Assembly: GCA_041494275.1 (NCBI GenBank)
Contig: JBGQAM010000018.1
Location: forward strand, 1 to 26,079
Length of the DNA stretch: 26,079 bases
Direction of reading: 5' to 3'
From: COMBO-56-21 sp041494275
GTDB lineage: Archaea > Thermoplasmatota > Thermoplasmata > UBA10834
Position numbers and translations under genes: made by a program. The notes beneath the pieces were generated by a model. That model was not told where the DNA came from and ran no database searches. It saw only the letters and a list, made by a program, of their open reading frames with translations. Below are positions 8,234 through 15,242 of this stretch, piece after piece (position 1 is the first letter of the stretch; every line of letters begins with the position of its first letter).

Positions 8234-10018
8234 ATGCCCCAAGCAGGCAGGCTCGAGTATGATGGCAAGCGGGCAGTTCTGATGGACGTTGCTGGCGGAC
8301 TCTATTCTCTGAAGAAATCCCTTAGGGCCGACATCGGATTCTTTGAGAAGGATTTCATGTTCAAGGCAGGTCAGAATGGCGCCCGAGAGTTCCTTTCATC
8401 GCTTGGGAAGGCGGCAATCCCATCAGATCCAGCTGAGGCCGCTGGGATGATGCTCGGGATGTACACCCTGCGGGGGTTCGGGATGCTCAAGCTTGAGAGC
8501 ATCGAACCCGAATCCATGATCGCAAGGATCTCGACTCGGAATTCGATGGAGGCTTGGGCGTTCCAGGAGAACAAGGATCTCCAAAGGGAACCCGTTTGCG
8601 CCTACATTGCCGGAATACTTACGTGGATTTGCAGACTAGCGCTCTCCAGGGAGGACCCTCACAACACTGAGCTTGGAGCGTACGAAGAGGAGTGCGTGGC
8701 TCAAGGAGGCACGATATGCAGATTCGTGGTAGCTCCAGAGAAGGAGCTGGCGAGGATGTTTCCAGGTTACCAGAAGCCCGATGTATCCATCTCCGAACAT
8801 GCGCTCAACCTCAATGAGGAGATACTGGTCAAGAACCTGGAACTCCAGGGACTGAACTTGGCACTTGAGCGGCAGATCCGGAAGAGAACCGAGGACCTGT
8901 GGAGGTCGGAGGAGAACTACAAGTCGCTCATGAGGATGTCTCCCGAGCCCATCGCCGTGATTCTCCTTGACAGCAGGATACACTCTGCGAACCAGGCAGG
9001 ACTCAAGGTGCTCGGGCTTGAGTCGATCGATGCGAGCCAGAAGGTCAAGCTGTCCTCCTATCTTGTTGACAGCGAGAAGAGCTGGGACAAGATCATCTGG
9101 ATGCTCGAGAAGGAAGGATCGGTGAGCGGGCTCGAGCTCGAGCTGACGAGACCGAACGGGAGCAAAGTCATTGGCCTGCTGCACGCGCGATTTGCGGATC
9201 TCATGCCTGGGAAATGCGTCGAAGCCGTCTTCAAGGATATCACGGAAAAGAGACAGATGGAGCAGGCCGTCAGAGACGCCCAGACCGAATCCGAATTCCT
9301 GAACGACCTCATGTCCCACGACATCATGAACTTCACCTTCTCCGCGCTGCATTTCCTGAACAGTCTCTGGAAATCCAAGCTCGCGACCGAGGAGGATCGC
9401 AATGCGCTGACCATGGTCACCAAGGACATCCAAGGAGCTTTCGAGCTCTGCTCCTCAGTCAGAGATCTCTCGAGGATCAAGTCAATCGATGAGGACGATT
9501 TGCTGGTCAAAGACCTAAACTCGTTCATTAGAGAGGCCATCGAGGAATCAAAGAGGATGTTCTCTGACAGGAAGGTGGAAATCGGGTTCGAGAGCGTGCA
9601 GACTCCGCACTATGCGAAATGCAGTGCGCTCGCAACTAGGTTGTTCACGAATCTGCTTACCAATGCGATCAAATACGACCTTCATGAGGAGGCACGAATC
9701 GATATCTCGGTCAGCCAGACCGCAGAGGACGGTGTCCAGTACTGGCGAATCGATGTCGCCGACAACGGGAAAGGCATTCCCGAAGACGAGAAGGAAAGGG
9801 TTTTTCAGAGGTTCCACCGGATAGACCTGTCCGTGGCCGGAACTGGATTGGGACTCTTCGTCGTCCGGTTCATAGCCAAGGCCAGTGGAGGAAAGGTCTG
9901 GGCCGAGGACCGTGTTCAGGGAGACCACACAAAGGGCGCCAAGATGGTGGTCCTGTTACCCAAGGCGGACGAGCGACTCATCGCAAGAGCCGTTACAAGA
10001 TCTCAGACCGGCACATGA
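8234..10018 (+). CDS. Soluble V4R-PAS sensor histidine kinase
   Basis: This cytoplasmic sensor kinase is about 594 residues long, with no membrane segment. Residues about 30-170 form a V4R-type ligand-binding domain, with the C-terminal signature YEEECVAQGGTICRF including Cys154 and Cys163. A coiled linker (about 190-225) leads into a PAS domain (about 226-340). The kinase core has an H-box with MSHDIMNF (phospho-acceptor His about 362), an N-box NLLTNAIKYD, a G1 box DNGKGIPEDE and a G2 box GTGLGLF. A TTG lies directly before the chosen ATG. No response regulator is encoded nearby, so its partner is unknown. The stop codon lies five bases before a tRNA-Pro fragment. Confidence 0.85.
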   Translation: MPQAGRLEYDGKRAVLMDVAGGLYSLKKSLRADIGFFEKDFMFKAGQNGAREFLSSLGKAAIPSDPAEAAGMMLGMYTLRGFGMLKLESIEPESMIARISTRNSMEAWAFQENKDLQREPVCAYIAGILTWICRLALSREDPHNTELGAYEEECVAQGGTICRFVVAPEKELARMFPGYQKPDVSISEHALNLNEEILVKNLELQGLNLALERQIRKRTEDLWRSEENYKSLMRMSPEPIAVILLDSRIHSANQAGLKVLGLESIDASQKVKLSSYLVDSEKSWDKIIWMLEKEGSVSGLELELTRPNGSKVIGLLHARFADLMPGKCVEAVFKDITEKRQMEQAVRDAQTESEFLNDLMSHDIMNFTFSALHFLNSLWKSKLATEEDRNALTMVTKDIQGAFELCSSVRDLSRIKSIDEDDLLVKDLNSFIREAIEESKRMFSDRKVEIGFESVQTPHYAKCSALATRLFTNLLTNAIKYDLHEEARIDISVSQTAEDGVQYWRIDVADNGKGIPEDEKERVFQRFHRIDLSVAGTGLGLFVVRFIAKASGGKVWAEDRVQGDHTKGAKMVVLLPKADERLIARAVTRSQTGT

Positions 10019-10023
10019 CTTGG

Positions 10024-10048
10024 AGTGGCCCCGTCGCGATTTGAACGC
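10024..10048 (-). repeat. tRNA-Pro 3'-end remnant, copy 1 (distal)
   Basis: This 25-nt block matches positions 11926-11950, the T-arm and 3' acceptor of the intact tRNA-Pro gene, at 23 of 25 bases and in the same orientation. The core gtcgcgatttgaacgc is identical in all three copies. The anticodon and D arms are absent, so it cannot be a functional tRNA. It sits just after the kinase stop codon. Confidence 0.75.
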
Positions 10049-10070
10049 GGACTATCTCAAGAGGAAAGAT

Positions 10071-10079
10071 GCTATAATA
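10071..10079 (+). promoter_or_regulatory. TATA-like box for the 162-residue protein gene
   Basis: GCTATAATA is centred about 30 nt before the ATG at 10105, close to leaderless spacing. Confidence 0.45.
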
Positions 10080-10104
10080 GCCGAGACGCATTACAAAGCG
10101 GAAC

Positions 10105-10593
10105 ATGGCCAGCGGATCTATCGAAATCAGAACTCCTCGGGACCTAGTGCAGGCTTTGACGAAGGCTAAGAAGATCGAGGAGGCTTTCGAGGAAGTCCTT
10201 CACTGGCAGGGCTTCCTGACGATTCAGGACGCCGAGACGGGAAAGCTCCTCGGCAGACTCGTCCGCGAATCCGAGATTCATGAGCACCTGGTCGACTCAC
10301 TCATTAGAATGGCTGGACCTTCCACCCCTCCAACCCAAGAAGCGCGGAGTGCGCCGATAGTCATAGACGGCGACGACGAATCTCAATTTCTCCAGAAGCT
10401 CCTTGAAGGGGAGGACATGGCCTACTATGTGTACTCGGCGATCCTCGGGGCGCTGGATCACTTCGATCCGCAGTACGTCGGAGGCGAACAGAATGTCACG
10501 GAGTTTCGCAGAGTGCTCAGCCAGTTGGTTTCGGCCGAAAGAATGCACCGCGAGCTCGTGTCACAGCTTCTCGCAGCCAGAAGTGCTCCATGA
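10105..10593 (+). CDS. Uncharacterized helical protein, possibly ferritin-like
   Basis: This 162-residue soluble protein is predicted to be almost entirely alpha-helical, and I do not recognise it with confidence. Helices carry acidic residues and histidines: EEAFEEVLHWQ, ESEIHEHLVDSLI, LEGEDMAYYVYSAI, and AERMHRELVSQLL with an ExxH. A Pro/Thr-rich linker (about residues 70-85) separates two helical pairs. Four helices with Glu and ExxH residues recall ferritin/rubrerythrin-like di-iron proteins, but the full ligand set is not convincing and no rubredoxin part is present. The gene stands alone between two tRNA-Pro fragments, which suggests it arrived as an inserted cassette. Its own TATA-like box suggests independent expression. 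Confidence 0.6.
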   Translation: MASGSIEIRTPRDLVQALTKAKKIEEAFEEVLHWQGFLTIQDAETGKLLGRLVRESEIHEHLVDSLIRMAGPSTPPTQEARSAPIVIDGDDESQFLQKLLEGEDMAYYVYSAILGALDHFDPQYVGGEQNVTEFRRVLSQLVSAERMHRELVSQLLAARSAP

Positions 10594-10680
10594 GAGCCGT
10601 TCTTCCCGCGGGCGAGATACAGGGAAGGATTTGGTGAACTTCGGTGCAGAGCTCGGTTCCTGCTGAATACAGAGTAGCCG

Positions 10681-10705
10681 AGTGGGCCTGTCGCGATTTG
10701 AACGC
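10681..10705 (-). repeat. tRNA-Pro 3'-end remnant, copy 2 (middle)
   Basis: This block matches the tRNA-Pro T-arm and acceptor 3' half at 23 of 25 bases, in the same orientation. Similarity extends past the tRNA end: cctgctga...tagcc occurs both at 10660-10679 and at 11904-11924. The similarity therefore covers roughly 45-50 bases including the gene's 3' flank. The EamA stop codon lies three bases beyond it. Confidence 0.78.
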
Positions 10706-10708
10706 CCG

Positions 10709-11755
10709 TCAATCATGAGCATGCCTGTGATGAATATCAGGCCAATGCACGTGATCGTGAACAACCGCTTTGTGGATGTGTTCATGACTATGCGGTTCAC
10801 GAACGGGTTCCGTGTGACAGTGATCGTGACATGAATCTCCGTGCGTGTGGATATGAGTGTGCGTAGTATCCTCATGCCCATGCTCGTGCGAATGCCTCTC
10901 GTAGACCAAAGCCAGAACCCCAAGAATCATCAATGCCATAGCAGGGAGTACTACCCATCCGAGCCATTCCCTCAGGACAAGAATCGAAACAACGGCTCCA
11001 ACAAAGGGTCCTAGACTGAAGAATACCCCTGTTCGAGAAGCTCCTAGGCCCTGGAGAGCCATAACGAAGAATACCAGGCTTGCGCCGTAGCTCAGCGCTC
11101 CAAGCACCAAAGCCCACACGATTTGAGCGTCTATCGAGATATTCGAGCCCAAGGCAATCGCGATAGCCAGCGATGCGCTTCCAGCCAGGCCTCCCTTCGC
11201 TAGGGCTATCTGTACGGGGTCTCTGCCGCAGATGTTCCTTGTTAGGTTGTTGTCGAGCCCCCATCCGAATCCGGCAAGTATCAGAAGCATGAAACCAACA
11301 ATGTTCCACGTTCCTTTTGAAGGGTCCCAGCTCAGGAGAACGCCCGCGGCTGTCACACAAACGAGAGCGATGACGAGTCTTCTGCCAAGGCTCTCCTTGA
11401 AGATCATAACGGCAATGATGGCTGTGGCGACTCCTTCCATATTCAAGAGCAGGGAGGCGGAGAAACCCGAGATCAAAGTGAGGCCGAGCATAAGGGAGAT
11501 GGGTGCAAGGATCCCACCTGATAGAATGGCTCCTGCAAGCCAAGGCAAGTCTGCTCTTCGCAAGGCGCTACTGGAAGCGCCATGCTGTCCGGATACGATT
11601 CGGCGCAGCGCGACGTACAATCCCAGACCAAGAAAGGCCCCCAAGTAGAGCAGACCGGCTAGTGCCACAGGGGGAATGTTGCTCACTAACAGTTTCGCAA
11701 AAGGTGTGCTCAGGCCGAAGAGGGCTGCCGCGAGAATCGCGAAGGAAATTGGCAT
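10709..11755 (-). CDS. EamA/DMT-family transporter with a histidine-rich tail
   Basis: This is a ten-helix drug/metabolite-type permease with two EamA repeats. Each has its own helix bundle (LAAALFGLSTPFAKLL; GFGWGLDNNLTRN; LSYGASLVFFVMALQGLGASRTGVFFSLGPF). After the last membrane segment comes a cytosolic tail of about 65 residues packed with histidine (HSHEHGHE, HTHIHTHG, HDHCH, PHSHEHIH, HHRHAHD). Similar tails occur in some prokaryotic DMT transporters and are likely to bind transition metals, so a metal-linked efflux role is plausible but unproven. I chose the ATG at 11755 (about 348 residues) because the first membrane helix begins right after it; a TTG 23 codons upstream lies before the predicted transcript start. 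The gene is bracketed by tRNA-Pro 3'-end copies. Confidence 0.85.
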   Translation of the reverse strand: MPISFAILAAALFGLSTPFAKLLVSNIPPVALAGLLYLGAFLGLGLYVALRRIVSGQHGASSSALRRADLPWLAGAILSGGILAPISLMLGLTLISGFSASLLLNMEGVATAIIAVMIFKESLGRRLVIALVCVTAAGVLLSWDPSKGTWNIVGFMLLILAGFGWGLDNNLTRNICGRDPVQIALAKGGLAGSASLAIAIALGSNISIDAQIVWALVLGALSYGASLVFFVMALQGLGASRTGVFFSLGPFVGAVVSILVLREWLGWVVLPAMALMILGVLALVYERHSHEHGHEDTTHTHIHTHGDSCHDHCHTEPVREPHSHEHIHKAVVHDHVHWPDIHHRHAHD

Positions 11756-11834
11756 GAGATCAGAACTATAGCCCTGTTTCAGAGTGACCCTACTCCTTCC
11801 ATGCGTCAATCTTGTTACTGACAAACTCTCACAA

Positions 11835-11844
11835 CAATATAACT
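11835..11844 (-). promoter_or_regulatory. TATA-like box for the EamA gene
   Basis: The minus strand reads AGTTATATTG. Transcription would start near 11814, giving a leader of about 60 nt to the ATG at 11755. Confidence 0.45.
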
Positions 11845-11927
11845 TAAGCGCATCTATCCGAAAAGGACAGAGTTGCTTAGAGGAAAGAGGACAGAACTCA
11901 TCTCCTGCTGATTGACAAATAGCCAGG

Positions 11928-12000
11928 TGGGCCCGTCGCGATTTGAACGCGAGTCACCAGCACCCCAAGCTGGAAGGATACCAAGCTACCCCACGGGCCC
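11928..12000 (-). tRNA. tRNA-Pro (anticodon GGG)
   Basis: The minus strand folds as a complete cloverleaf. The acceptor GGGCCCG pairs with CGGGCCC. The D arm contains AGCTTGGTA. The anticodon stem CCAGC/GCTGG encloses the loop TTGGGGT with anticodon GGG. There is a 4-nt variable loop, and the T stem TCGCG/CGCGA encloses TTCAAAT. The discriminator is A73. The next bases are CCT, so the full CCA is not encoded. No intron is present. It lies 29 nt after rpoN on the same strand; a TATA-like GCATATCG about 23 nt upstream could also give it its own promoter. Its 3' end recurs at 10681 and 10024. Confidence 0.96.
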
Positions 12001-12029
12001 TGGAGAATTCCGAGGCGCGATATGCATGA

Positions 12030-12218
12030 TCAATAGGGTGCGACTTCGTCGATCAAGTTGGCGTGCGTCAGCAACATCCTGCGGCAGCAGTACCTCTCGA
12101 GCTTCAGGGAGTCAAGAACATCCTTTGGCGATTCGCCCATCTCGACTCTCTTGACGAAGTCCTCGAACGCACTGCCTATGACCTTCCCGCATGTGAAACA
12201 TCTTACCGGTATGATCAT
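12030..12218 (-). CDS. rpoN: DNA-directed RNA polymerase subunit N (Rpb10 homologue)
   Basis: This 62-residue zinc-binding subunit of archaeal RNA polymerase begins MIIPVRCFTCGKVIG and contains ERYCCRRML, the paired cysteines that bind zinc. The length matches the family exactly. The ATG at 12218 has AGGTGA upstream and lies 7 nt after the rpsI stop. A longer in-frame extension upstream overlaps rpsI and is not real. Placement after L18e-L13-S9 is the standard archaeal order. Confidence 0.96.
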   Translation of the reverse strand: MIIPVRCFTCGKVIGSAFEDFVKRVEMGESPKDVLDSLKLERYCCRRMLLTHANLIDEVAPY

Positions 12219-12225
12219 GTCTTCA

Positions 12226-12624
12226 TCACCTGTACGATTTCTGGTGCTTCTTTCGAGCGCCCCTTCCCTGGGGGTTCTTTGGCAGCTTCCTCCTCGGATC
12301 TGACACGAGGAGCGATCTGTCGTACTTCGCGAACGTCTCCTGTAGAACATCGTCCTCGAGGAACTGCACCAGACCCTTCGCAATCGCAGTCCTTGCGGCG
12401 TTGGCCTGGCCCATAACGCCTCCGCCCTGGATATTGACATCAATGTCGACCTTGGCCGACTTGTCACCTGCCAGAGTGAGAGGCTCCATGATCATGGCCC
12501 GAGCTAGGTGCGGCTCGTGTATTTCGACGGGGACGTTGTTGATCCTGACAAGCCCGCGTCCCTTCCTGACGCTGGCCCTTGCAACGGCGCTCTTCCTCTT
12601 GCCGCTAGAAACGACTACCTTCAT
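12226..12624 (-). CDS. rpsI: 30S ribosomal protein S9 (uS9)
   Basis: This 132-residue protein has the family's typical features: SGKRKSAVARA near the N-terminus, VDIDVNIQGGGVMGQANAARTAIAKGL, and the basic C-terminal tail RRKLPKNPQGRGARKKHQKSYR, which reaches the decoding centre tRNA. The ATG overlaps the L13 stop as ATGA, indicating coupled translation. Confidence 0.98.
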   Translation of the reverse strand: MKVVVSSGKRKSAVARASVRKGRGLVRINNVPVEIHEPHLARAMIMEPLTLAGDKSAKVDIDVNIQGGGVMGQANAARTAIAKGLVQFLEDDVLQETFAKYDRSLLVSDPRRKLPKNPQGRGARKKHQKSYR

Positions 12625-13055
12625 GATCTCAACTCCTGCTTCGCGCCGAGCTCCTTCGTGATATCCCCAAGATGAACGAATTTCACGAGATGCGGCTTCT
12701 TGGCCGTCTCGAGGGTTTCCATCTTCACGTCCTTGAACTCCTTCGGAACCCCCAGATATACCCTCAGGCGCTTTAGCGCGGCTCTTCCAGTAGGTTTCTT
12801 GTACTCGACCATGCCCCTGACGGTGCGCTTGAGGATCGCGTCCGCGGTCCTCGGATAGAAGGGGCCCTTTGCCTTCGTCTGGCTCGCACCCCTCGTACGC
12901 CTGTGAGCGTAGAATTCCAGGAGTTGTTCGCGCCTGCCAGAGATGATAGCTTTCTCGGCATTCAATATGATTATCTCCTCGCCGTTCCTCAGCCTCTTAG
13001 CGACGTGTGAGCTGAGCCGTCCCAGTACGAGTCCATCAGCGTTTATGACAGCCAC
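12621..13055 (-). CDS. rplM: 50S ribosomal protein L13 (uL13)
   Basis: This large-subunit protein is about 144 residues long, with INADGLVLGRLSSHVAKRL, IIILNAEKAIISGRR, GPFYPRTADAILKRTVRGM and a C-terminal archaeal segment. The GTG at 13055 is preferred over the TTG one codon upstream, because GGGGTGA lies closer to correct spacing and family members begin just before the VINA strand. It follows L18e by a few bases and overlaps S9 by four. Confidence 0.97.
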   Translation of the reverse strand: MAVINADGLVLGRLSSHVAKRLRNGEEIIILNAEKAIISGRREQLLEFYAHRRTRGASQTKAKGPFYPRTADAILKRTVRGMVEYKKPTGRAALKRLRVYLGVPKEFKDVKMETLETAKKPHLVKFVHLGDITKELGAKQELRS

Positions 13056-13059
13056 CAAC

Positions 13060-13425
13060 TCACCCCATTATCCGGACCTTGGAGCCTTTCGGGTTCGCCT
13101 CGACGAGCTCGTCGAGGGACATGCTCCTTCCGCCTGCTTTCTCGATCTTTTCCTTTGCCTGTCCCGATGACCTGTAGGCAGCGACTGTGACCTTCTTAGC
13201 TATCTCGCCGGCCCCGAGCAGCTTGCCGGGCACGACGACGGTCTCGTTCTCGCTCGCGTATCGGTCAATCTTGCCGACATTGACCTCGGCCCAATTCCTC
13301 ATCGGACCTTCAAGCCGCAGAGCGATGTCTCGCCAGACAGGTGCCTCGTTGACCCTGCTAGCATCCTTGAGATGCTGTATGAGGACCACGAGGTTTGGGT
13401 TGGTCTTCCTTTGATTGATTCCCAT
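13060..13425 (-). CDS. rpl18e: 50S ribosomal protein L18e (eL18)
   Basis: This 121-residue archaeal/eukaryotic-type ribosomal protein has TNPNLVVLIQHLKDAS, WRDIALRLEGPMRNWAEVNVGKI, VVVPGKLLGAGEI and KVRIMG. It is the first gene of the L18e-L13-S9-RpoN operon. A strong GGAGGAG ribosome-binding site precedes the ATG, and a TATA box lies about 50 nt upstream. Confidence 0.97.
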   Translation of the reverse strand: MGINQRKTNPNLVVLIQHLKDASRVNEAPVWRDIALRLEGPMRNWAEVNVGKIDRYASENETVVVPGKLLGAGEIAKKVTVAAYRSSGQAKEKIEKAGGRSMSLDELVEANPKGSKVRIMG

Positions 13426-13472
13426 TCTGACTCCTCCGACATCCAGAGAGTAGCCGAGCTAATGTGCGAACC

Positions 13473-13481
13473 GTTTATAAA
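13473..13481 (-). promoter_or_regulatory. TATA box of the L18e ribosomal operon
   Basis: The minus strand reads TTTATAAAC, a very good archaeal TATA box. It predicts a transcript start near 13450 and a leader of about 25 nt containing GGAGGAG. Confidence 0.7.
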
Positions 13482-13604
13482 GATTTGTATGCGCCGGATT
13501 TGCTGGCTCACGATACCTGGCTATGCCGAATCAGGACCGAAATGGTTGACGCGAGAAAGCACGAATATGATGGGTAACAATGCTATTTCACCAGGTCAAT
13601 AGAA

Positions 13605-13614
13605 GATATATATG
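13605..13614 (+). promoter_or_regulatory. TATA box for the TIM-barrel/hexuloisomerase operon
   Basis: GATATATATG lies about 47 nt before the ATG at 13657 and is divergent from the ribosomal promoter. A GGGGG stretch at 13647-13651 may act as the ribosome-binding site. Confidence 0.5.
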
Positions 13615-13656
13615 GCGTACGATATACACGGAAATCCTGGCTCGCCGGGGGTTTAG

Positions 13657-14709
13657 ATGATTCGTTTTGGTCCTGCGGGGATTCCGCTCTCCTGCAAGGG
13701 ACGGACATTGAGAGATGGCATCGAGGATGTGCACAACCTCGGCCTAACGGCCATGGAGGCGCAGCTCGTGCGAGCGCACGTGCAGGAAAGGGCTGCGGAA
13801 CCCGAAGAGATAGGTCTGAAACCCAAGAACCTCACGTCCGACATGGTGATCGAGATCGTGAGGAAGAAGGGGAACAAGGAGCAGGTCATCTCCGACCTCG
13901 ATGAACCGGTCAAGAAGGGAGACACCCTCGTCGCACTCACAAGCGGCATCGCAAAGAGCTACCTGGAACTTCGACAACTGAGAGACATGGCCGACGAGCT
14001 CGACGTGGCGCTTTCAATCCATACGCCTTACTATATGGACCTGGTCGGAGAGGGTGAGCTCTCCTTCAAGAGCATGGACTCTGTCCGCTGGGGCGGGATC
14101 ATGGCCAAGGAGCTCGGAGCGACGGTTGTGGTGACCCATATGGGCCTATACGGCGATGTCACCCCCAAGACCGCTCAAAAGAGGATCAAGGACCGGGTAG
14201 GGCAGCTAGCAAAGTGGTACAAGAAGCACGGTATCGGGATCCCAATAGGTCTCGAGTTGAGCGGCCGACAGGAGATCTTTGGCGCGCTGCCAGAAGTGTT
14301 GAAGACCTGCAAGGATGTGAATGGGGTTGTGCCGGTCGTCAACTTCGCCCACTATCATGCCCGCGAGAACGGGCTATTGAGAGAATCCAAGGACTTCGAC
14401 GAGCTGCTGGACAAGGTCTGGGACCAGACCGATGGCCAATTCTACACGCACTTTTCCGGTGTAGAGCACGAGGGCGGCAACGAGAAGCGGTTCACTTCGA
14501 TCAAGAAAGGAGACCTCAGATTCGAGCCTCTGGCAGAGTCGATAGTGGACCGTAACCAGCCGATCACGATCATCTCGGGCTCTCCATTGCTGGAGCATGA
14601 CGCGATGTACATGAAGGTCATCCTCGAAAGGGTCTTGGCCAAGAAAGTCTCCAAGGAGACAAAGGAGACCAAGACGAACAACAAGAAGGAGAAGGCCGGA
14701 TCCAGATGA
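13657..14709 (+). CDS. Endonuclease IV / sugar isomerase-like TIM-barrel protein
   Basis: This 350-residue protein belongs to the AP endonuclease family 2 fold (xylose isomerase-like TIM barrel). Candidate metal ligands and strand motifs are SIHTPYYMDL, VVTHMGLYG, GLELSGR, VNFAHYHAR and THFSGVEHEGGNEKRF. An insertion of about 45 residues (about 48-92) follows the second strand region, and the C-terminus ends in a lysine-rich tail. Homologues are often called endonuclease IV-related in archaea. The fold serves both AP endonucleases and sugar(-phosphate) isomerases. Its stop overlaps the start of 6-phospho-3-hexuloisomerase by four bases, which tilts me toward a sugar-phosphate role, but a DNA-repair role is not excluded. 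Confidence 0.8.
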   Translation: MIRFGPAGIPLSCKGRTLRDGIEDVHNLGLTAMEAQLVRAHVQERAAEPEEIGLKPKNLTSDMVIEIVRKKGNKEQVISDLDEPVKKGDTLVALTSGIAKSYLELRQLRDMADELDVALSIHTPYYMDLVGEGELSFKSMDSVRWGGIMAKELGATVVVTHMGLYGDVTPKTAQKRIKDRVGQLAKWYKKHGIGIPIGLELSGRQEIFGALPEVLKTCKDVNGVVPVVNFAHYHARENGLLRESKDFDELLDKVWDQTDGQFYTHFSGVEHEGGNEKRFTSIKKGDLRFEPLAESIVDRNQPITIISGSPLLEHDAMYMKVILERVLAKKVSKETKETKTNNKKEKAGSR

Positions 14710-15242
14710 AAGAGAGCGTCGACTTCATCCTCGACAACATCAAGAAGACCTTCGAGACCGAAATCGAGGGTACGGACAAGTTCGTCGACTACATAATCAG
14801 CTCAAGAAAGGTTTTCATCTATGGTGTCGGAAGGTCGGGTCTGATCGCAAAAGCCTTTGCCATCAGGCTGGTTCAGATGGGGCTTGAAGTATTCTTCATC
14901 GGAGAGACAGTCACTCCGATAGTTGAGGAAGGAAACGTCGTCGTGATCGTCTCCTACACAGGGGAGACGATGTCAGCCATGCAGACCGCGAATATCGTGA
15001 GAAGGGTCGGGGCGAAGGTCGTAGCCGTAACAGCGAACGCGCACTCGAAGCTCGCCGGGGCGTCCAACCTCGTCATCCTGATACATCCACCTAAGGACGA
15101 TGAGAGAAAGAGGCTTGCTCCCCTAGGAACTCTGTTCGAGGATGCCACGCTCATCTACTTGGACGGCATAGTCTCAATGCTCATGGAGAAGCTGGGCCAA
15201 AGCGAGGGCGGGATGCGAAAGCGGCACGCTATCTGGGTCTAG
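14706..15242 (+). CDS. hxlB: 6-phospho-3-hexuloisomerase
   Basis: This 178-residue SIS-domain enzyme interconverts hexulose 6-phosphate and fructose 6-phosphate in the ribulose monophosphate pathway. Archaea use that pathway in reverse to make ribose phosphates. Segments typical of the family are YGVGRSGLIAKAFAIRL, GETVTPIVEEGN, SYTGETMSA, PLGTLFEDATLIYLD (putative catalytic Glu) and a C-terminal MRKRHA. The length matches. Its ATG overlaps the previous stop as ATGA. The usual partner, hexulose-6-phosphate synthase, is not in the window. Confidence 0.92.
   Translation: MKESVDFILDNIKKTFETEIEGTDKFVDYIISSRKVFIYGVGRSGLIAKAFAIRLVQMGLEVFFIGETVTPIVEEGNVVVIVSYTGETMSAMQTANIVRRVGAKVVAVTANAHSKLAGASNLVILIHPPKDDERKRLAPLGTLFEDATLIYLDGIVSMLMEKLGQSEGGMRKRHAIWV

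Noticed and set aside
8636..9433. A 265-residue minus-strand frame opposite the histidine kinase
   Set aside because: Antisense shadow with low-complexity composition and no recognisable domain.
12219..12467. Longer N-terminal extension of RpoN
   Set aside because: The extension lies antiparallel-frame over rpsI, and RpoN proteins begin at MIIPVRC; the ATG at 12218 has its own ribosome-binding site.
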